In this document: positions 1 to 10,843 of the stretch, piece after piece
Numbering within the stretch: the first letter of the stretch is position 1
Layout: every line of letters begins with the position of its first letter
Made by a program: the position numbers and the translations under genes
The notes under the pieces: generated by a model
What the model was told of the DNA's origin: nothing
Database searches by the model: none
The model's input: the letters and a program-made list of their open reading frames with translations, nothing else
Assembly (NCBI RefSeq): GCF_004770155.1
Contig: NZ_RQFA01000032.1
Span: forward strand, 1 to 64,000
Direction of reading: 5' to 3'
Origin: Leptospira gomenensis
GTDB lineage: Bacteria; Spirochaetota; Leptospiria; Leptospirales; Leptospiraceae
Length of the DNA stretch: 64,000 nucleotides

Positions 1-102
<102 letters not shown>

Positions 103-195
103 AACGCGTCTTTGTCGGGGAAAATTCCAGAACTTCGTTTCGGATCGAGGTAAAATTTCGGATCGTTGTGTTTTCCGATGGAGAGGACGTTGTTT

Positions 196-639
196 TTACG
201 GATCTAACCTTTCGATTCGAAAGGTTTCCAACTCGCTTTCATAAAAAAAATCAGAGTTTTGAAATACGATTCGTTTTGAAATTTCCCAAAGTAGTTCGGA
301 AGAAAAGGTTCCCCATTCTTCCCAAGGAGCTGGATGGATCAGAGTGGAATGGCGCAATCGTAACGCGTCCGGTCGAAAGGGCACGAATAAACCCGGGGAA
401 TAGTATAAATTTCCGTTTTCTTTTTTTTGAAATACATAGACCGAGGTTTCCGGTCGTATGAAATTCCATTCCCCCGCACATACCGAAACGTACGGATATT
501 CGAGAGAAACTCCCGTTTGGTTTTTTCGAATTCTGGAAATGAAAAAATCTAAAAACGCAGGATCTTTTAACTCCGATTCTTCGTGATAGAGTCTACCGCG
601 GGCGTCCATTCGATAGAAGTAGGATCGACCTCCGCTCAC
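196..639 (-). CDS. UPF0598 family protein (C8orf82-like)
   Basis: A 147-residue protein that resembles the UPF0598 family, known mainly from human C8orf82. The match is from memory of that family. Visible landmarks are SYFYRMDARGRL at 6-17, DPAFLDFFISRIR at 26-38, YPYVSVCAGEWNFIR at 48-62, VPFRPDALRL at 86-95 and HPAP at 102-105. All occur in the family's order. I chose a GTG start at 639 because it directly follows a strong ribosome site (GGAGGGGG, 7 bases away) and keeps the conserved YFY motif. The reading frame stays open upstream through both tRNA genes on the opposite strand, so a longer start is an artefact. No signal peptide is visible. The biochemical function of the family is not known to me, and the neighbours (two tRNAs, LPS genes) do not suggest one. 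Confidence 0.8.
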   Translation of the reverse strand: MSGGRSYFYRMDARGRLYHEESELKDPAFLDFFISRIRKNQTGVSLEYPYVSVCAGEWNFIRPETSVYVFQKKENGNLYYSPGLFVPFRPDALRLRHSTLIHPAPWEEWGTFSSELLWEISKRIVFQNSDFFYESELETFRIERLDP

Positions 640-730
640 GAAACCCCCTCCGGATGGGAACCGTGACGGTTCGTGTGTCGATCGTTTCCGGCAAAACTCG
701 GTTTGTGAACAGGCTGTGCGGACTTTTCTA

Positions 731-760
731 TTGACACCGAACTTTCCCTTAAAATCATAC
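731..760 (+). promoter_or_regulatory. Putative sigma-70 promoter for the tRNA pair
   Basis: There is an exact TTGACA at 731-736. A weak -10-like TCATAC lies at 755-760 after an 18-base spacer. Transcription would start near 767, just before the first tRNA base at 769. The -35 is seen directly. The -10 is poor and the assignment is inference. Confidence 0.5.
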
Positions 761-762
761 CG

Positions 763-839
<77 letters not shown>

Positions 840-855
840 CGACACTTTTGCATTC

Positions 856-941
<86 letters not shown>

Positions 942-958
942 GCATTTCGTTGACGTTT

Positions 959-3025
959 CTACCTCGTCAACGGAAGTTCCGTATCACACATTCTCCCGAA
1001 ATACAACCTCGGAACATCCGCGTTTTCCCCGTTTCTGTATCCGGTGAACCGGATTCTGAAGTCATGGAAGAAAACTCCAACCGGAAATCCGGGGGAATTT
1101 TGTTGCGGTAGGCGATCCTCGGGTTGAATCGGATTTTTCCCTCGTTTGAGCTCGAATCGAGTCGTCTTGATTTCCCGCTCCGCGTGCGCCCAATACGCCT
1201 GATCTTGGTCGAAGGATTCCCGTTCTACCACGGTTACTTCGGCTCGTGTAGGAGGATTTCGATCCCCTTCGGGTACGTAGATTCGAAACGTTAGCGGCTC
1301 GGTTCTCGGTCGCGGAGGATCCGGATATCTGTGCGTCAGACATCCTTCGATTTGAATTGGAAGTTCCGCCTGTTGTGGAGTAAGCGGCGACCCGTCCCGG
1401 GTCCGTTTTTGATTCCAATCACTTTCGAATTTTATGATATTCTTTTGTATTTCCCGGATCAGTCCCGGGTCCGTAGATCGGACTCTGCGATTGTACACCT
1501 CCAGAGGCTCCAAATTCAAACGCGGAATCCAGAAAATCCAATAGAGGAGTAAGGGAATTCCCAAAACGAAAGCCGTCTGCGCCGAATTTCGAAATCGTTG
1601 CGGAAAGGATGCGCTCGTCGGTTCCGGATCGTTTGCGGATGTTTCGTTTGGCGTTTTCGTTTCGGAAGAGGTGGAATCCGCATTGTTCCCGGCCAGAAAA
1701 AATCCACAAAATACGAAAAAAGGCAAAACGACTTCGTCGTCCAATAGATAACACTGAAAGAATCCGGCCGGAAATAAGGTTAGAATTCCGATCGATCGTA
1801 ATGAAAGCGTTTCGAAACGCTCCTCCAGTTTTTTTCGGAAAAAAGTAAGAAAGATCCTTCCCCAGAAAATCAAAAATAGAATCCCCGCAAAAATTCCGCC
1901 GACGGTCGTCCAGTGGAGCAAATCGTTGTGCGCGTGCCCTCTCGGTGTGATGGAAAGTTCGTACCAAAGTTGTTCTTCCCTCTCGATCATCGTTTCGGAT
2001 TGGCGGCGATGAGACTCGGAATAGTTTCCGCCTCCCACTCCGAACCAGAAATTTTCACGTATGATCGGAAGCGTGTTTTTATAGATATAATATCTCTGAT
2101 TTTCCGTATTATGAATTTCGAATATTTGAGAGACCGATCTGCGTATGAGCCAGTTGTCCTTGAGAATATATGCGGAAGAAAGTAGAAGGGCGATTAAAAG
2201 TCCCGCCGTGATCCAGAGCCCCGGTTTGGAAACGGAAGGCAAACGATTTCGGAGGGATCGGTGGGCGTGTAGTAGACAACACAAAAATAGAAAAATCACC
2301 CCCAACCAAATCGATCGGCTTTGGTTGAGTAACAATACGAAGAGGCCGACCGCAACCGCGCCGGTCTGTAACCAAAAAGACGCGTTTCTCTTTCGATTCC
2401 AGGTTCCGAACCATTCCAAGATCAGACCGGGTAGAGCCAATCCCAAAAGTCCCCCGTAGGTGAGATGTGTGTTCATCATTCCGAGGGGAAGATACAACTG
2501 GATCGGGCCTACGTTTCCGGAGTAGTGTTGGAGTCGATCGCCTAACGCGTATTTGAATCCGTTCGAGACGAACTTCCCGAGTCGAACTTCCGAAAACAGA
2601 CTGATGCATCCGGTCGCGATGAGCAAATACGCGGAAAAAAAGATCCAACGTTTGAGAACCATTCGATTCGTTTTCGAAGACGCGATCCGCGCGGAGATCG
2701 GCAACAGAAACAACATCCAAAAATCGCCGACCTCGGATCGTTTTACATAGGTTGAAAAAAAGGACGCGGAGGATTTCGTTTCGGAATTCGCCAAGGAAGA
2801 TACGAATGCGAGAACGTAAATTCCCAGAAACAAAAGGAACAAACGAACGGAGGCGATTTCGGAATCATGCCCGTTTTTCCTGAACAACAACGCGGGAAGT
2901 CCTGCGGCGATCGTAAGCCCCGCGAAAATCTGGGAAACGCTGACCGACAAGGGAAAGGCGAGTAGAAAAAGACAAAGAGAAAAAAGGGAAACCTTTTCCA
3001 TCGTATTCCAAACCGTTTCTTTCAT
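959..3025 (-). CDS. O-antigen ligase / polymerase family membrane protein
   Basis: A 688-residue protein, long for this family. Residues 1-445 are a run of about 11-12 hydrophobic segments with a large periplasmic loop typical of the Wzy_C / WaaL fold. The loop has SRSIW near 236-240 and a conserved His-Asn-Asp (RGHAHNDLLHW) near 362-371, the region that carries the catalytic histidine in WaaL-type ligases. Residues about 445-480 are a Ser/Thr/Glu/Pro-rich linker. One more membrane segment follows at about 485-505, then a soluble arginine-rich tail of about 180 residues not usual in the family. The expected role is transfer or polymerisation of O-polysaccharide at the periplasmic face of the inner membrane. 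Ligase and polymerase cannot be told apart from sequence alone. The ATG at 3025 has GAGAGGA just upstream. It is divergent from the glycosyltransferase gene, which fits LPS assembly. Confidence 0.85.
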   Translation of the reverse strand: MKETVWNTMEKVSLFSLCLFLLAFPLSVSVSQIFAGLTIAAGLPALLFRKNGHDSEIASVRLFLLFLGIYVLAFVSSLANSETKSSASFFSTYVKRSEVGDFWMLFLLPISARIASSKTNRMVLKRWIFFSAYLLIATGCISLFSEVRLGKFVSNGFKYALGDRLQHYSGNVGPIQLYLPLGMMNTHLTYGGLLGLALPGLILEWFGTWNRKRNASFWLQTGAVAVGLFVLLLNQSRSIWLGVIFLFLCCLLHAHRSLRNRLPSVSKPGLWITAGLLIALLLSSAYILKDNWLIRRSVSQIFEIHNTENQRYYIYKNTLPIIRENFWFGVGGGNYSESHRRQSETMIEREEQLWYELSITPRGHAHNDLLHWTTVGGIFAGILFLIFWGRIFLTFFRKKLEERFETLSLRSIGILTLFPAGFFQCYLLDDEVVLPFFVFCGFFLAGNNADSTSSETKTPNETSANDPEPTSASFPQRFRNSAQTAFVLGIPLLLYWIFWIPRLNLEPLEVYNRRVRSTDPGLIREIQKNIIKFESDWNQKRTRDGSPLTPQQAELPIQIEGCLTHRYPDPPRPRTEPLTFRIYVPEGDRNPPTRAEVTVVERESFDQDQAYWAHAEREIKTTRFELKRGKNPIQPEDRLPQQNSPGFPVGVFFHDFRIRFTGYRNGENADVPRLYFGRMCDTELPLTR

Positions 3026-3128
3026 GGGTCCTCTCGGAAGTTCTCCAAAATTACTCTAAAAAACCAATGACAGAGAAAGAATTCATTCTACCATTAGAAA
3101 AAAGACCGTTTAGGATTCATTCGGACAG

Positions 3129-4001
3129 ATGGGAAAATCGATTCCAGCCAAGAAAAAAAAAGCCTCCTCTCCCAAAACAAAACCTGCCTTGGATTCCGCC
3201 GAAAAAAAAATTTCCGTGGCGATCATTACCTACAACGAGGAAAAAAACATTGCGGATTGTATTCGCTCGTGTTTGGAAATCGCGGATGAAATCTTGGTTT
3301 TGGATTCGATCAGCTCCGATAAAACGGAATCGATCGCCCGCTCTTTTCCCTCGGTACGATTTTTGAAACAGAAGTTCAAAGGTCATATTGAACAAAAAAA
3401 CGACGCGATTTCCCTTTGTAAGTTCGATTGGATTTTGTCCCTGGATGCGGACGAACGGATTTCTCCGGAACTCAAGGATTCGATTCTAAACTTCAAAAAA
3501 GAACGAGAGGAAACCGGGATAAACGGATTTCTGGTCTCGCGTCTTACGTTTCACATGGGACGGTTTATCCGTCACAGCGGTTGGTATCCTCAGTTTCGTT
3601 ATCGTCTTTTTAAAAAGGGAAACGCGGTTTGGGTCGGTGAAAATCCTCACGATTACATCAGCATCCAAGGGAAGGGGGCAAAACTCAAAGGAGATATCAT
3701 TCACTTTAGTTTCCGTGATCTGACGCACCAGGTCAATACCATCAATCAATTCTCTTCCATCGTGGCGTTGACTCGTCAGAAAAAGGGGAAAAAGTTTTCC
3801 CTTTTGCGTACGATCTACAAACCTTTCTCCAAATTTTTGGAAACGTATTTTTTTAAATTCGGTTTTTTGGACGGATTTCCGGGTTGGGTCATCGCAGTGT
3901 CTTCGGCGTATTCCACGTTTCTCAAGGACGCGAAACAATTCGAACTCGAACAAAAGTTTGTGGACCGTCCTTCCAACGTAAAAGAGGATTATGGGAGTTA
4001 A
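3129..4001 (+). CDS. Glycosyltransferase family 2, WaaE/KdtX-like
   Basis: A 290-residue GT-A fold transferase. A lysine-rich tail occupies residues 1-27. The nucleotide-sugar domain follows, with SVAIITYNEEKN at 29-40, VLDSISSDKT near 57-66 and the metal-binding DAD at 106-108 (SLDADER). The arrangement matches WaaE/KdtX-like LPS core glucosyltransferases, with a basic, aromatic C-terminal part that may contact the membrane. It probably adds a sugar to the LPS inner core on the cytoplasmic side. The gene overlaps the next one by 11 bases, and gmhA, a heptose enzyme, follows. This supports an LPS-core operon. Donor and acceptor sugars cannot be read from the sequence. Confidence 0.85.
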   Translation: MGKSIPAKKKKASSPKTKPALDSAEKKISVAIITYNEEKNIADCIRSCLEIADEILVLDSISSDKTESIARSFPSVRFLKQKFKGHIEQKNDAISLCKFDWILSLDADERISPELKDSILNFKKEREETGINGFLVSRLTFHMGRFIRHSGWYPQFRYRLFKKGNAVWVGENPHDYISIQGKGAKLKGDIIHFSFRDLTHQVNTINQFSSIVALTRQKKGKKFSLLRTIYKPFSKFLETYFFKFGFLDGFPGWVIAVSSAYSTFLKDAKQFELEQKFVDRPSNVKEDYGS

Positions 4002-4776
4002 ATCTTTTTTCGGAAGATTGTTTTTCCGGTTCTTCCGCAAACGTAAACCCCGATCCGCTACGGAACAAACTCCTCCGGTTCGCGATAGCCTCGGTTACAA
4101 AACGGAACTTTCGCAACTTCGGGACAAGGCGGATCGTTTTTTCGTTACCAGAAAAAAAAACTCCGGTCTCGTTCACGAAACGAAATTTTATAAACTCCAA
4201 AAAAACGGTCCTAAGTTGTTCCGTTTGGAAGGAAGGGAAAAAGGGGGTCGAGAATACAACATCGTCGTTTCCACCGGAAATTTTTTGAGTCTACAAGGGG
4301 ATAAAATTTCCGGAGTCGTTTTTCTACCGGAAGCGGAACTCAACCGAATTCTTTCCTACGAACATTCCGATTTAAAAAGTGTATTCTCCCGATTTCAACC
4401 CGAAGACATCGAAGAGGATCTGAAACTGCTTTACGGAGATCAGACTTCTTCCGGCGATTCCTGGAAGGACGTCTACGACTGGGAGCCGTTTTGGAAACAA
4501 CAGATTCTCGTTCGTTTGAAACCGAGCGTTCTCGCGGTGTTGTTGGTCTATATGGGGCAGGAGTTCGAACAATTCTTCCAGTCTAATTCGACGAAGAGGT
4601 TGAAGTCGATCATTTCGGACGAGTTGTATTTTTTGAACGTAAGCGGAAATCAAAAAGAGAATTCTCCGAACACGGAAAATCTTTCCCTTCAGGATTTTGA
4701 AACTGCGAAACGGCAATTTTTCCGCACGATCGAACAGATTCGATACAAAAGAGGTAAAACCTACAATGGGCACTAA
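3991..4776 (+). CDS. FliG C-terminal-domain-like protein
   Basis: A 261-residue protein not recognised as a named family. Residues about 160-250 resemble the C-terminal domain of the flagellar rotor protein FliG. A helix [19 protein letters not shown] (167-185) matches the family's 'IQRVLREVD..LALAL' stretch. Residues 186-212 match the 'S.EL...IF.NMSKRAAEML' helix, and [19 protein letters not shown] (232-250) matches the 'L.DVEEAQ..I...I..L' end helix. The charged Asp-Asp-Arg cluster of true FliG is missing. Residues 1-20 are very basic and aromatic, and 30-130 is an unassigned domain. The gene overlaps the glycosyltransferase and gmhA by 11 bases each, so it is coupled to LPS-core genes and not to motility genes. 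The similarity is by eye and needs a profile search. Confidence 0.6.
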   Translation: MGVKSFFGRLFFRFFRKRKPRSATEQTPPVRDSLGYKTELSQLRDKADRFFVTRKKNSGLVHETKFYKLQKNGPKLFRLEGREKGGREYNIVVSTGNFLSLQGDKISGVVFLPEAELNRILSYEHSDLKSVFSRFQPEDIEEDLKLLYGDQTSSGDSWKDVYDWEPFWKQQILVRLKPSVLAVLLVYMGQEFEQFFQSNSTKRLKSIISDELYFLNVSGNQKENSPNTENLSLQDFETAKRQFFRTIEQIRYKRGKTYNGH

Positions 4777-5353
4777 AGAAATCGCTCTCGGTCAAATTCG
4801 CGATTCCATTTCCACCAAACAGAAGTTAATCGATTCTGTCTTGGACGACGTCGTCAAAGCGGGTGAGATCGTCTCCAAAGCGCTTCAGAGCGGGAATACG
4901 ATTTTTCTTTGCGGAAACGGGGGTTCTTCCTGTGACGCTTCCCATATCGCCGCGGAACTCGTGGTTCGTTATAAATCCGGAAACGAAAGGAAGGCTCTTC
5001 CGGCCCTTTCTCTTTCAGCGGATTCTGCCGTTTTAACGGCTTGTTCCAACGACTACGGTTACGAGGAAGTGTTCGCCAGACAAATCGAAGCCTTCGGTAA
5101 AAAAGGGGACGTTTTGATCGGTCTTTCCACGAGCGGAAATTCCAAAAACGTTTTGCTCGCTTTGGAAAAAGCCAAAACCAGAGGATTGAAAACCATATCG
5201 TTGTTAGGCGGTGACGGCGGAAAGATGAAACATCTGGCCGACTTGGACGTGCTCGTTCCCAGCAAGGTGACCGCCCGAATCCAGGAGTCCCATATTCTCA
5301 TCGGACATATCCTCTGTAGCGTAGCGGAATACAATCTTTTCAAAATGGAATGA
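4766..5353 (+). CDS. gmhA: Phosphoheptose isomerase (sedoheptulose 7-phosphate isomerase)
   Basis: A 195-residue SIS-domain enzyme of the usual GmhA length. It converts sedoheptulose 7-phosphate to D-glycero-D-manno-heptose 7-phosphate, the first step of ADP-heptose synthesis for the LPS core, in the cytoplasm. Seen: [17 protein letters not shown] at 49-65, the SIS phosphate loop STSGNS at 121-126, and a C-terminal ESHILIGH segment holding the conserved active-site histidine. I placed the start at ATG 4766, 11 bases inside the previous gene and after an AGAGGT site. A longer reading from 4697 would only repeat the upstream gene in another frame. It is followed after 6 bases by an ABC ATPase gene. 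Confidence 0.93.
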   Translation: MGTKEIALGQIRDSISTKQKLIDSVLDDVVKAGEIVSKALQSGNTIFLCGNGGSSCDASHIAAELVVRYKSGNERKALPALSLSADSAVLTACSNDYGYEEVFARQIEAFGKKGDVLIGLSTSGNSKNVLLALEKAKTRGLKTISLLGGDGGKMKHLADLDVLVPSKVTARIQESHILIGHILCSVAEYNLFKME

Positions 5354-5359
5354 ACGTTC

Positions 5360-6139
5360 TTGATCCGTTCGAATCCGATCGTAATCGATATCGAAAATCT
5401 CAAGGTTTCCACTCCGGGGCATCCGATCCTGAAAGGAATCGACTTTCGACTTCTTCGCGGAGAATTTCATTGTGTGGTCGGGGAATCGGGGAGCGGAAAA
5501 ACGACCTTCGCGTCCTGTCTTCTGGGAATGATCGATCCTCCTTTGTTCCAAAGGACGGACCGTTTTTCACTGTTCGATCACGACGTACGGTATTGGAGTG
5601 AAACGGAATGGACTTCGCTGCGCGGGAATCGGATCGCTTTGGTTCCTCAAAATCCGATCTGGGGATTTCATCCGTATCGAAGGATCGGTTCCCAGATTTT
5701 GGAAGCCTTCTCTCGAACCAATCCTTCGATCGCGGACAAAAAACAGGTTCTTTCTTTATTAGAATCCATTCATATACACGATCCGGAAAAGGCCTTTGTC
5801 TCCCGACCGAATTTCCTTTCCGGCGGAGAAAGACAAAGGATTTTGATTCTGATGGCGGTTTATTCGGGCGCGGAAGTTTTGATCGCGGACGAACCCACGG
5901 CCGCTTTGGATCCGATCAGTGAAGCCGGAGTATTACAACTTTTGCTCCGATTTCGAAAAGAAAAGGGACTTTCCATCATTTTTATCACGCATGAAATCGC
6001 AATCGTCCAGGCTCTGGCCGATACTGTAAGTATATTGTACCAGGGAAATTGGGCGGAAATTTTGACTCGATCCGGCGACGACGATCGGATGAATCCCGTT
6101 TCGGAGTACGGAAAAAAACTGTTTGAATACGGAAGCTGA
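5360..6139 (+). CDS. ABC transporter ATP-binding protein, Opp/Dpp-like
   Basis: A 259-residue single ATPase domain. Walker A GESGSGKT is at 41-48, the Q-loop VPQNP near 95-99, signature LSGGERQR at 153-160, Walker B VLIADE near 173-178 and the H-loop ITHE near 210. The closest familiar type is the peptide/nickel importer ATPase (DppD/OppD), although the C-terminal oligopeptide extension is short. The only usable start in frame is TTG 5360, six bases after the gmhA stop. No permease or binding protein is adjacent, so its membrane partner and substrate are unknown. It may serve a permease encoded elsewhere or a non-transport role. Confidence 0.82.
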   Translation: MIRSNPIVIDIENLKVSTPGHPILKGIDFRLLRGEFHCVVGESGSGKTTFASCLLGMIDPPLFQRTDRFSLFDHDVRYWSETEWTSLRGNRIALVPQNPIWGFHPYRRIGSQILEAFSRTNPSIADKKQVLSLLESIHIHDPEKAFVSRPNFLSGGERQRILILMAVYSGAEVLIADEPTAALDPISEAGVLQLLLRFRKEKGLSIIFITHEIAIVQALADTVSILYQGNWAEILTRSGDDDRMNPVSEYGKKLFEYGS

Positions 6140-6162
6140 TCTAAGATAGTTCGATCGATTTT

Positions 6163-7614
6163 ATGGGACGAGTAGTTATAATATTGTTGGTTGCGGTTTT
6201 GTCTTGTCCCGTTTGGGCGCAAAAATCCCCGTTTCTTTTAGAGGATGTGGATGCGTCCTCCTATCCTTCCGTTCGTCTTACCGTACGCGATAAAAAACAA
6301 TATCCTCTCGAACGGGAAAATTTTCTCGTCCGAGAATCCTCGGGAACGGAATCCAGAACCGTACTCGGAACGAAGATACTACGTAAGGAAGGGGTTCGCC
6401 CGATTCACGTCGTATTTTTAGTTCAATCGGGGATCACGTTGGAAGAGAACAACTCCAACACTCGTTTCTTACAAAAGACGGTCCAGTCTTCGGGAGAGGA
6501 GGATCGTTTTAGTTTCGTATTTTTTTCGGACGATCTGCTCGTCGTGGAAAAAGATTTGGATCGACAGTCAGCTCTTTCCAAAGCGAAGGTTCCCGGTTCG
6601 CTGAGCAACCGGAATACCGGCGTCAATTTGGATCTAGTATTCCAAAAATTGAATGGAGTTTTGACGAGAGATTCCTTCATCGTCTTACTTTTGTCCGACT
6701 CGGAATACTCCCTTCCCCGGGGAATACGACAGGGACTTTCCACCTCCGGTCTTCCGATTCAACTCGTAGGAAAAAGGAATTTTTCCAATTTCGAGCTGAT
6801 ACGAATTTACGGAGGGGAGTTTTACGATCTCCTCGCGGCGGATTCTCAGTCCCGGTTCTTAAGCGATTTGGAATATTTTAGAAAACACCCGGCGGAGATT
6901 CGATACGAGTCTCCGTTTCGGGAGGATTTTTGGAAAGGCAACGGAGAATTTTTGAGAGGGGATTGGGAATCGATCCGCGGCGGAAAATTCAATTTTACTT
7001 ATAAACCTGGAACGATGAAACGGATCCGGTTTTTGCTTCTCAGTCCGGGGGTGTTTCTTCCGACGATCGGATTTTTACTCATACTCACTTTGATCGGACT
7101 TTTACTTTTGTTTCGCAGGGAAGGGGAAACCGACGTTTCGGGAGAATCCGAAATCGGAGAGGCGGAGAGACGTTTTCACGCGAGAGGGGAAGAACGGGAA
7201 GTCTATCAGAGGATGTACGGAGATCAATTCCATTCCTCTCCGTACGCACATCCGGAACAGGTGGTCAGCGCCCGTTCTCTTCCCGTCTACGAGTCCGAGT
7301 TCGAATCCGCGGAAGCCTACGATCTCGCCACTCTGATTCAAAAAGAAGGACGTTCCCCCGGAAAACAAGTACCGATTCGAAAGGCCGAAACCACGCTCGG
7401 CAACGGAGAATTTTCGGACGTTCTCGTATCCGATCCGGGAGTGAGTCCGGTTCACGCCCGCATTCGTAAAATCAAAAACCGCTTCGTATTGTATGATCTT
7501 ATCTCCGACGGTGGAACGTATTTGAACGGGAAAAAAGTACTTCGTCCTAGGGTTTTGTACGACTTCGACGAAATCAGCTTGGGCAAAACCGTGTATGTGT
7601 TTCGCGCTCGCTGA
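6163..7614 (+). CDS. Membrane-anchored vWA-like/FHA-domain protein
   Basis: A 483-residue protein. Residues 1-20 form a signal peptide (VVIILLVAVLSCPVWA). Residues about 75-230 look like a von Willebrand A fold (IHVVFLVQSGIT, then FSFVFFSDD and FIVLLLSDSEY), but the metal-site DxSxS is replaced by VQSGI, so metal binding is doubtful. A membrane helix at about 288-317 is followed by a charged linker. A forkhead-associated domain fills about 407-483, with the pattern LGNGEFSDVLVSD, VSPVHARI, DGGTYLNGKKV. FHA domains bind phosphothreonine, so the protein may link an exported sensor part to cytoplasmic Ser/Thr phosphorylation. No kinase gene is nearby. The gene follows the ABC ATPase by 23 bases. 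Confidence 0.75.
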   Translation: MGRVVIILLVAVLSCPVWAQKSPFLLEDVDASSYPSVRLTVRDKKQYPLERENFLVRESSGTESRTVLGTKILRKEGVRPIHVVFLVQSGITLEENNSNTRFLQKTVQSSGEEDRFSFVFFSDDLLVVEKDLDRQSALSKAKVPGSLSNRNTGVNLDLVFQKLNGVLTRDSFIVLLLSDSEYSLPRGIRQGLSTSGLPIQLVGKRNFSNFELIRIYGGEFYDLLAADSQSRFLSDLEYFRKHPAEIRYESPFREDFWKGNGEFLRGDWESIRGGKFNFTYKPGTMKRIRFLLLSPGVFLPTIGFLLILTLIGLLLLFRREGETDVSGESEIGEAERRFHARGEEREVYQRMYGDQFHSSPYAHPEQVVSARSLPVYESEFESAEAYDLATLIQKEGRSPGKQVPIRKAETTLGNGEFSDVLVSDPGVSPVHARIRKIKNRFVLYDLISDGGTYLNGKKVLRPRVLYDFDEISLGKTVYVFRAR

Positions 7615-7750
7615 GAATTTTCCGGCCTTCAAAACCGTTCGTGTGTCCTGAAAATAGATCCGGGTAGACGAAATGACCCGATCTTCCGACGATGGAAATT
7701 CAGAAGGATATCTTTTCTCAATTTCGAGAAACAAATCCAATCCATAAATT

Positions 7751-7773
7751 CCGAAAGAATTTCTTTCGGGGAG
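7751..7773 (+). promoter_or_regulatory. Inverted repeat next to the leuC ribosome site
   Basis: CCGAAAGAA (7751-7759), one central T, then TTCTTTCGG (7761-7769) is a perfect inverted repeat. As RNA it could fold into a 7-bp stem with a 5-base loop. Its right arm runs into GGGGAG (7768-7773), the ribosome site for leuC at ATG 7786. It could be a protein operator or a translation-blocking hairpin; both are inference. A second imperfect hairpin (GATCCGGGT / ACCCGATC) lies about 90 bases upstream of it. Confidence 0.45.
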
Positions 7774-7785
7774 TATCAGAATCCA

Positions 7786-9183
<1,398 letters not shown>

Positions 9184-9205
9184 TCGTTAGGAATATAAGA
9201 ATATT

Positions 9206-9826
<621 letters not shown>

Positions 9827-9841
9827 TTCTGTCGAAATCCT

Positions 9842-10843
9842 ATGTTTGACGAAATATCCCGTTCGATCGACGAGTTCGGTAACAGTTTTCTCGGTGCACT
9901 CAATAACATTCAAAAATCGTTCGGGAGAGAGCTGAGCGTAGCGAAACCCGTAAAGGAAACGATCTTACAGATGATCGGAAACACTCCGCTCATCCGTTTG
10001 AATCAGATCGGTTCGCATATTCCCAACGTAGAGTTTTATCTCAAAGCGGAATTTTGTAATCCCACCGGTTCCGTAAAAGATAGGACGGCCCTTTCCATGA
10101 TTCTTTCCTCCGAGCGCAGGGGAGAACTAAAACCCGGAGGGCAGATCGTTCAACCGGGTTACAATACTACCGCGATCAGTTTGGCTTGGATCAGTACGAT
10201 TCGTCAGTATAAATTTCGTTGTCTCGTGGCGAGTGATACCGATCCCCAAAAGATCAAGGACTTACAGACCTTCGGCGCTCAGGTGGAAGTCGTCGCCGAC
10301 GCAAAAGGGAATTGGGACGAAACCCTTTTGAAAAAAGCGAGAGAGCTTAAAGATAAGGAAAAAAACACGGTCATCCTCAACGAATACAAGGACATGGCCA
10401 ATACAAACGCACATTATCTTTTTACGGGTCCCGAAATTTGGAGAGATCTCGCCGGGAACGTAGATGCGTTCGTAGCGGGCGGAGGTTCGGGAGGAACTCT
10501 TTCGGGAGCGGGGCGTTTTTTAAAATCCAAAAAATCTTCCTTGCGTGTGATTATGGGGGTCAGCTCCAAATCCAGATTCATCCGTAAGATGTTACAAAAC
10601 GAAACTTCGATTCAACTTCCCGAATCCTTCGATCCGAAAATCGTGGACGAATACGTTGGGGTAGATCGGGAACAAGCCCTTTTGTATCAATCCGACCTTT
10701 ATCAAAAAGAAGGAATTTTCGCAGGACAAACCACGGGCACAACTCTCGCCAGCGCGATCCGTTTTGCGGAAGGACTTCCCACCCGGGAAGATCAAAAATC
10801 ACAAGTCTACCGAATCGTAGTGTTGTCCCCGGATCGATTTTGA
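9842..10843 (+). CDS. Divergent PLP-dependent cysteine synthase-like protein
   Basis: A 333-residue protein with the fold-type II PLP signature. The Schiff-base lysine is K79 in NPTGSVKDRT. The phosphate loop GGGSGGTLSGAG lies near 213-224. The family's substrate-binding TSGNTG loop, which should follow 'PGG.IV', reads PGYNTT (105-110), and the C-terminal 'GISSG' reads GQTTG. Both positions shape the O-acetylserine site, so the enzyme may not make cysteine from O-acetylserine. The first 35 residues are an extra N-terminal segment. Gene context is leuD upstream and an SF1 helicase downstream with a 4-base TTGA overlap. It could be a beta-replacing enzyme with another substrate, or a non-catalytic relative. 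Confidence 0.75.
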   Translation: MFDEISRSIDEFGNSFLGALNNIQKSFGRELSVAKPVKETILQMIGNTPLIRLNQIGSHIPNVEFYLKAEFCNPTGSVKDRTALSMILSSERRGELKPGGQIVQPGYNTTAISLAWISTIRQYKFRCLVASDTDPQKIKDLQTFGAQVEVVADAKGNWDETLLKKARELKDKEKNTVILNEYKDMANTNAHYLFTGPEIWRDLAGNVDAFVAGGGSGGTLSGAGRFLKSKKSSLRVIMGVSSKSRFIRKMLQNETSIQLPESFDPKIVDEYVGVDREQALLYQSDLYQKEGIFAGQTTGTTLASAIRFAEGLPTREDQKSQVYRIVVLSPDRF

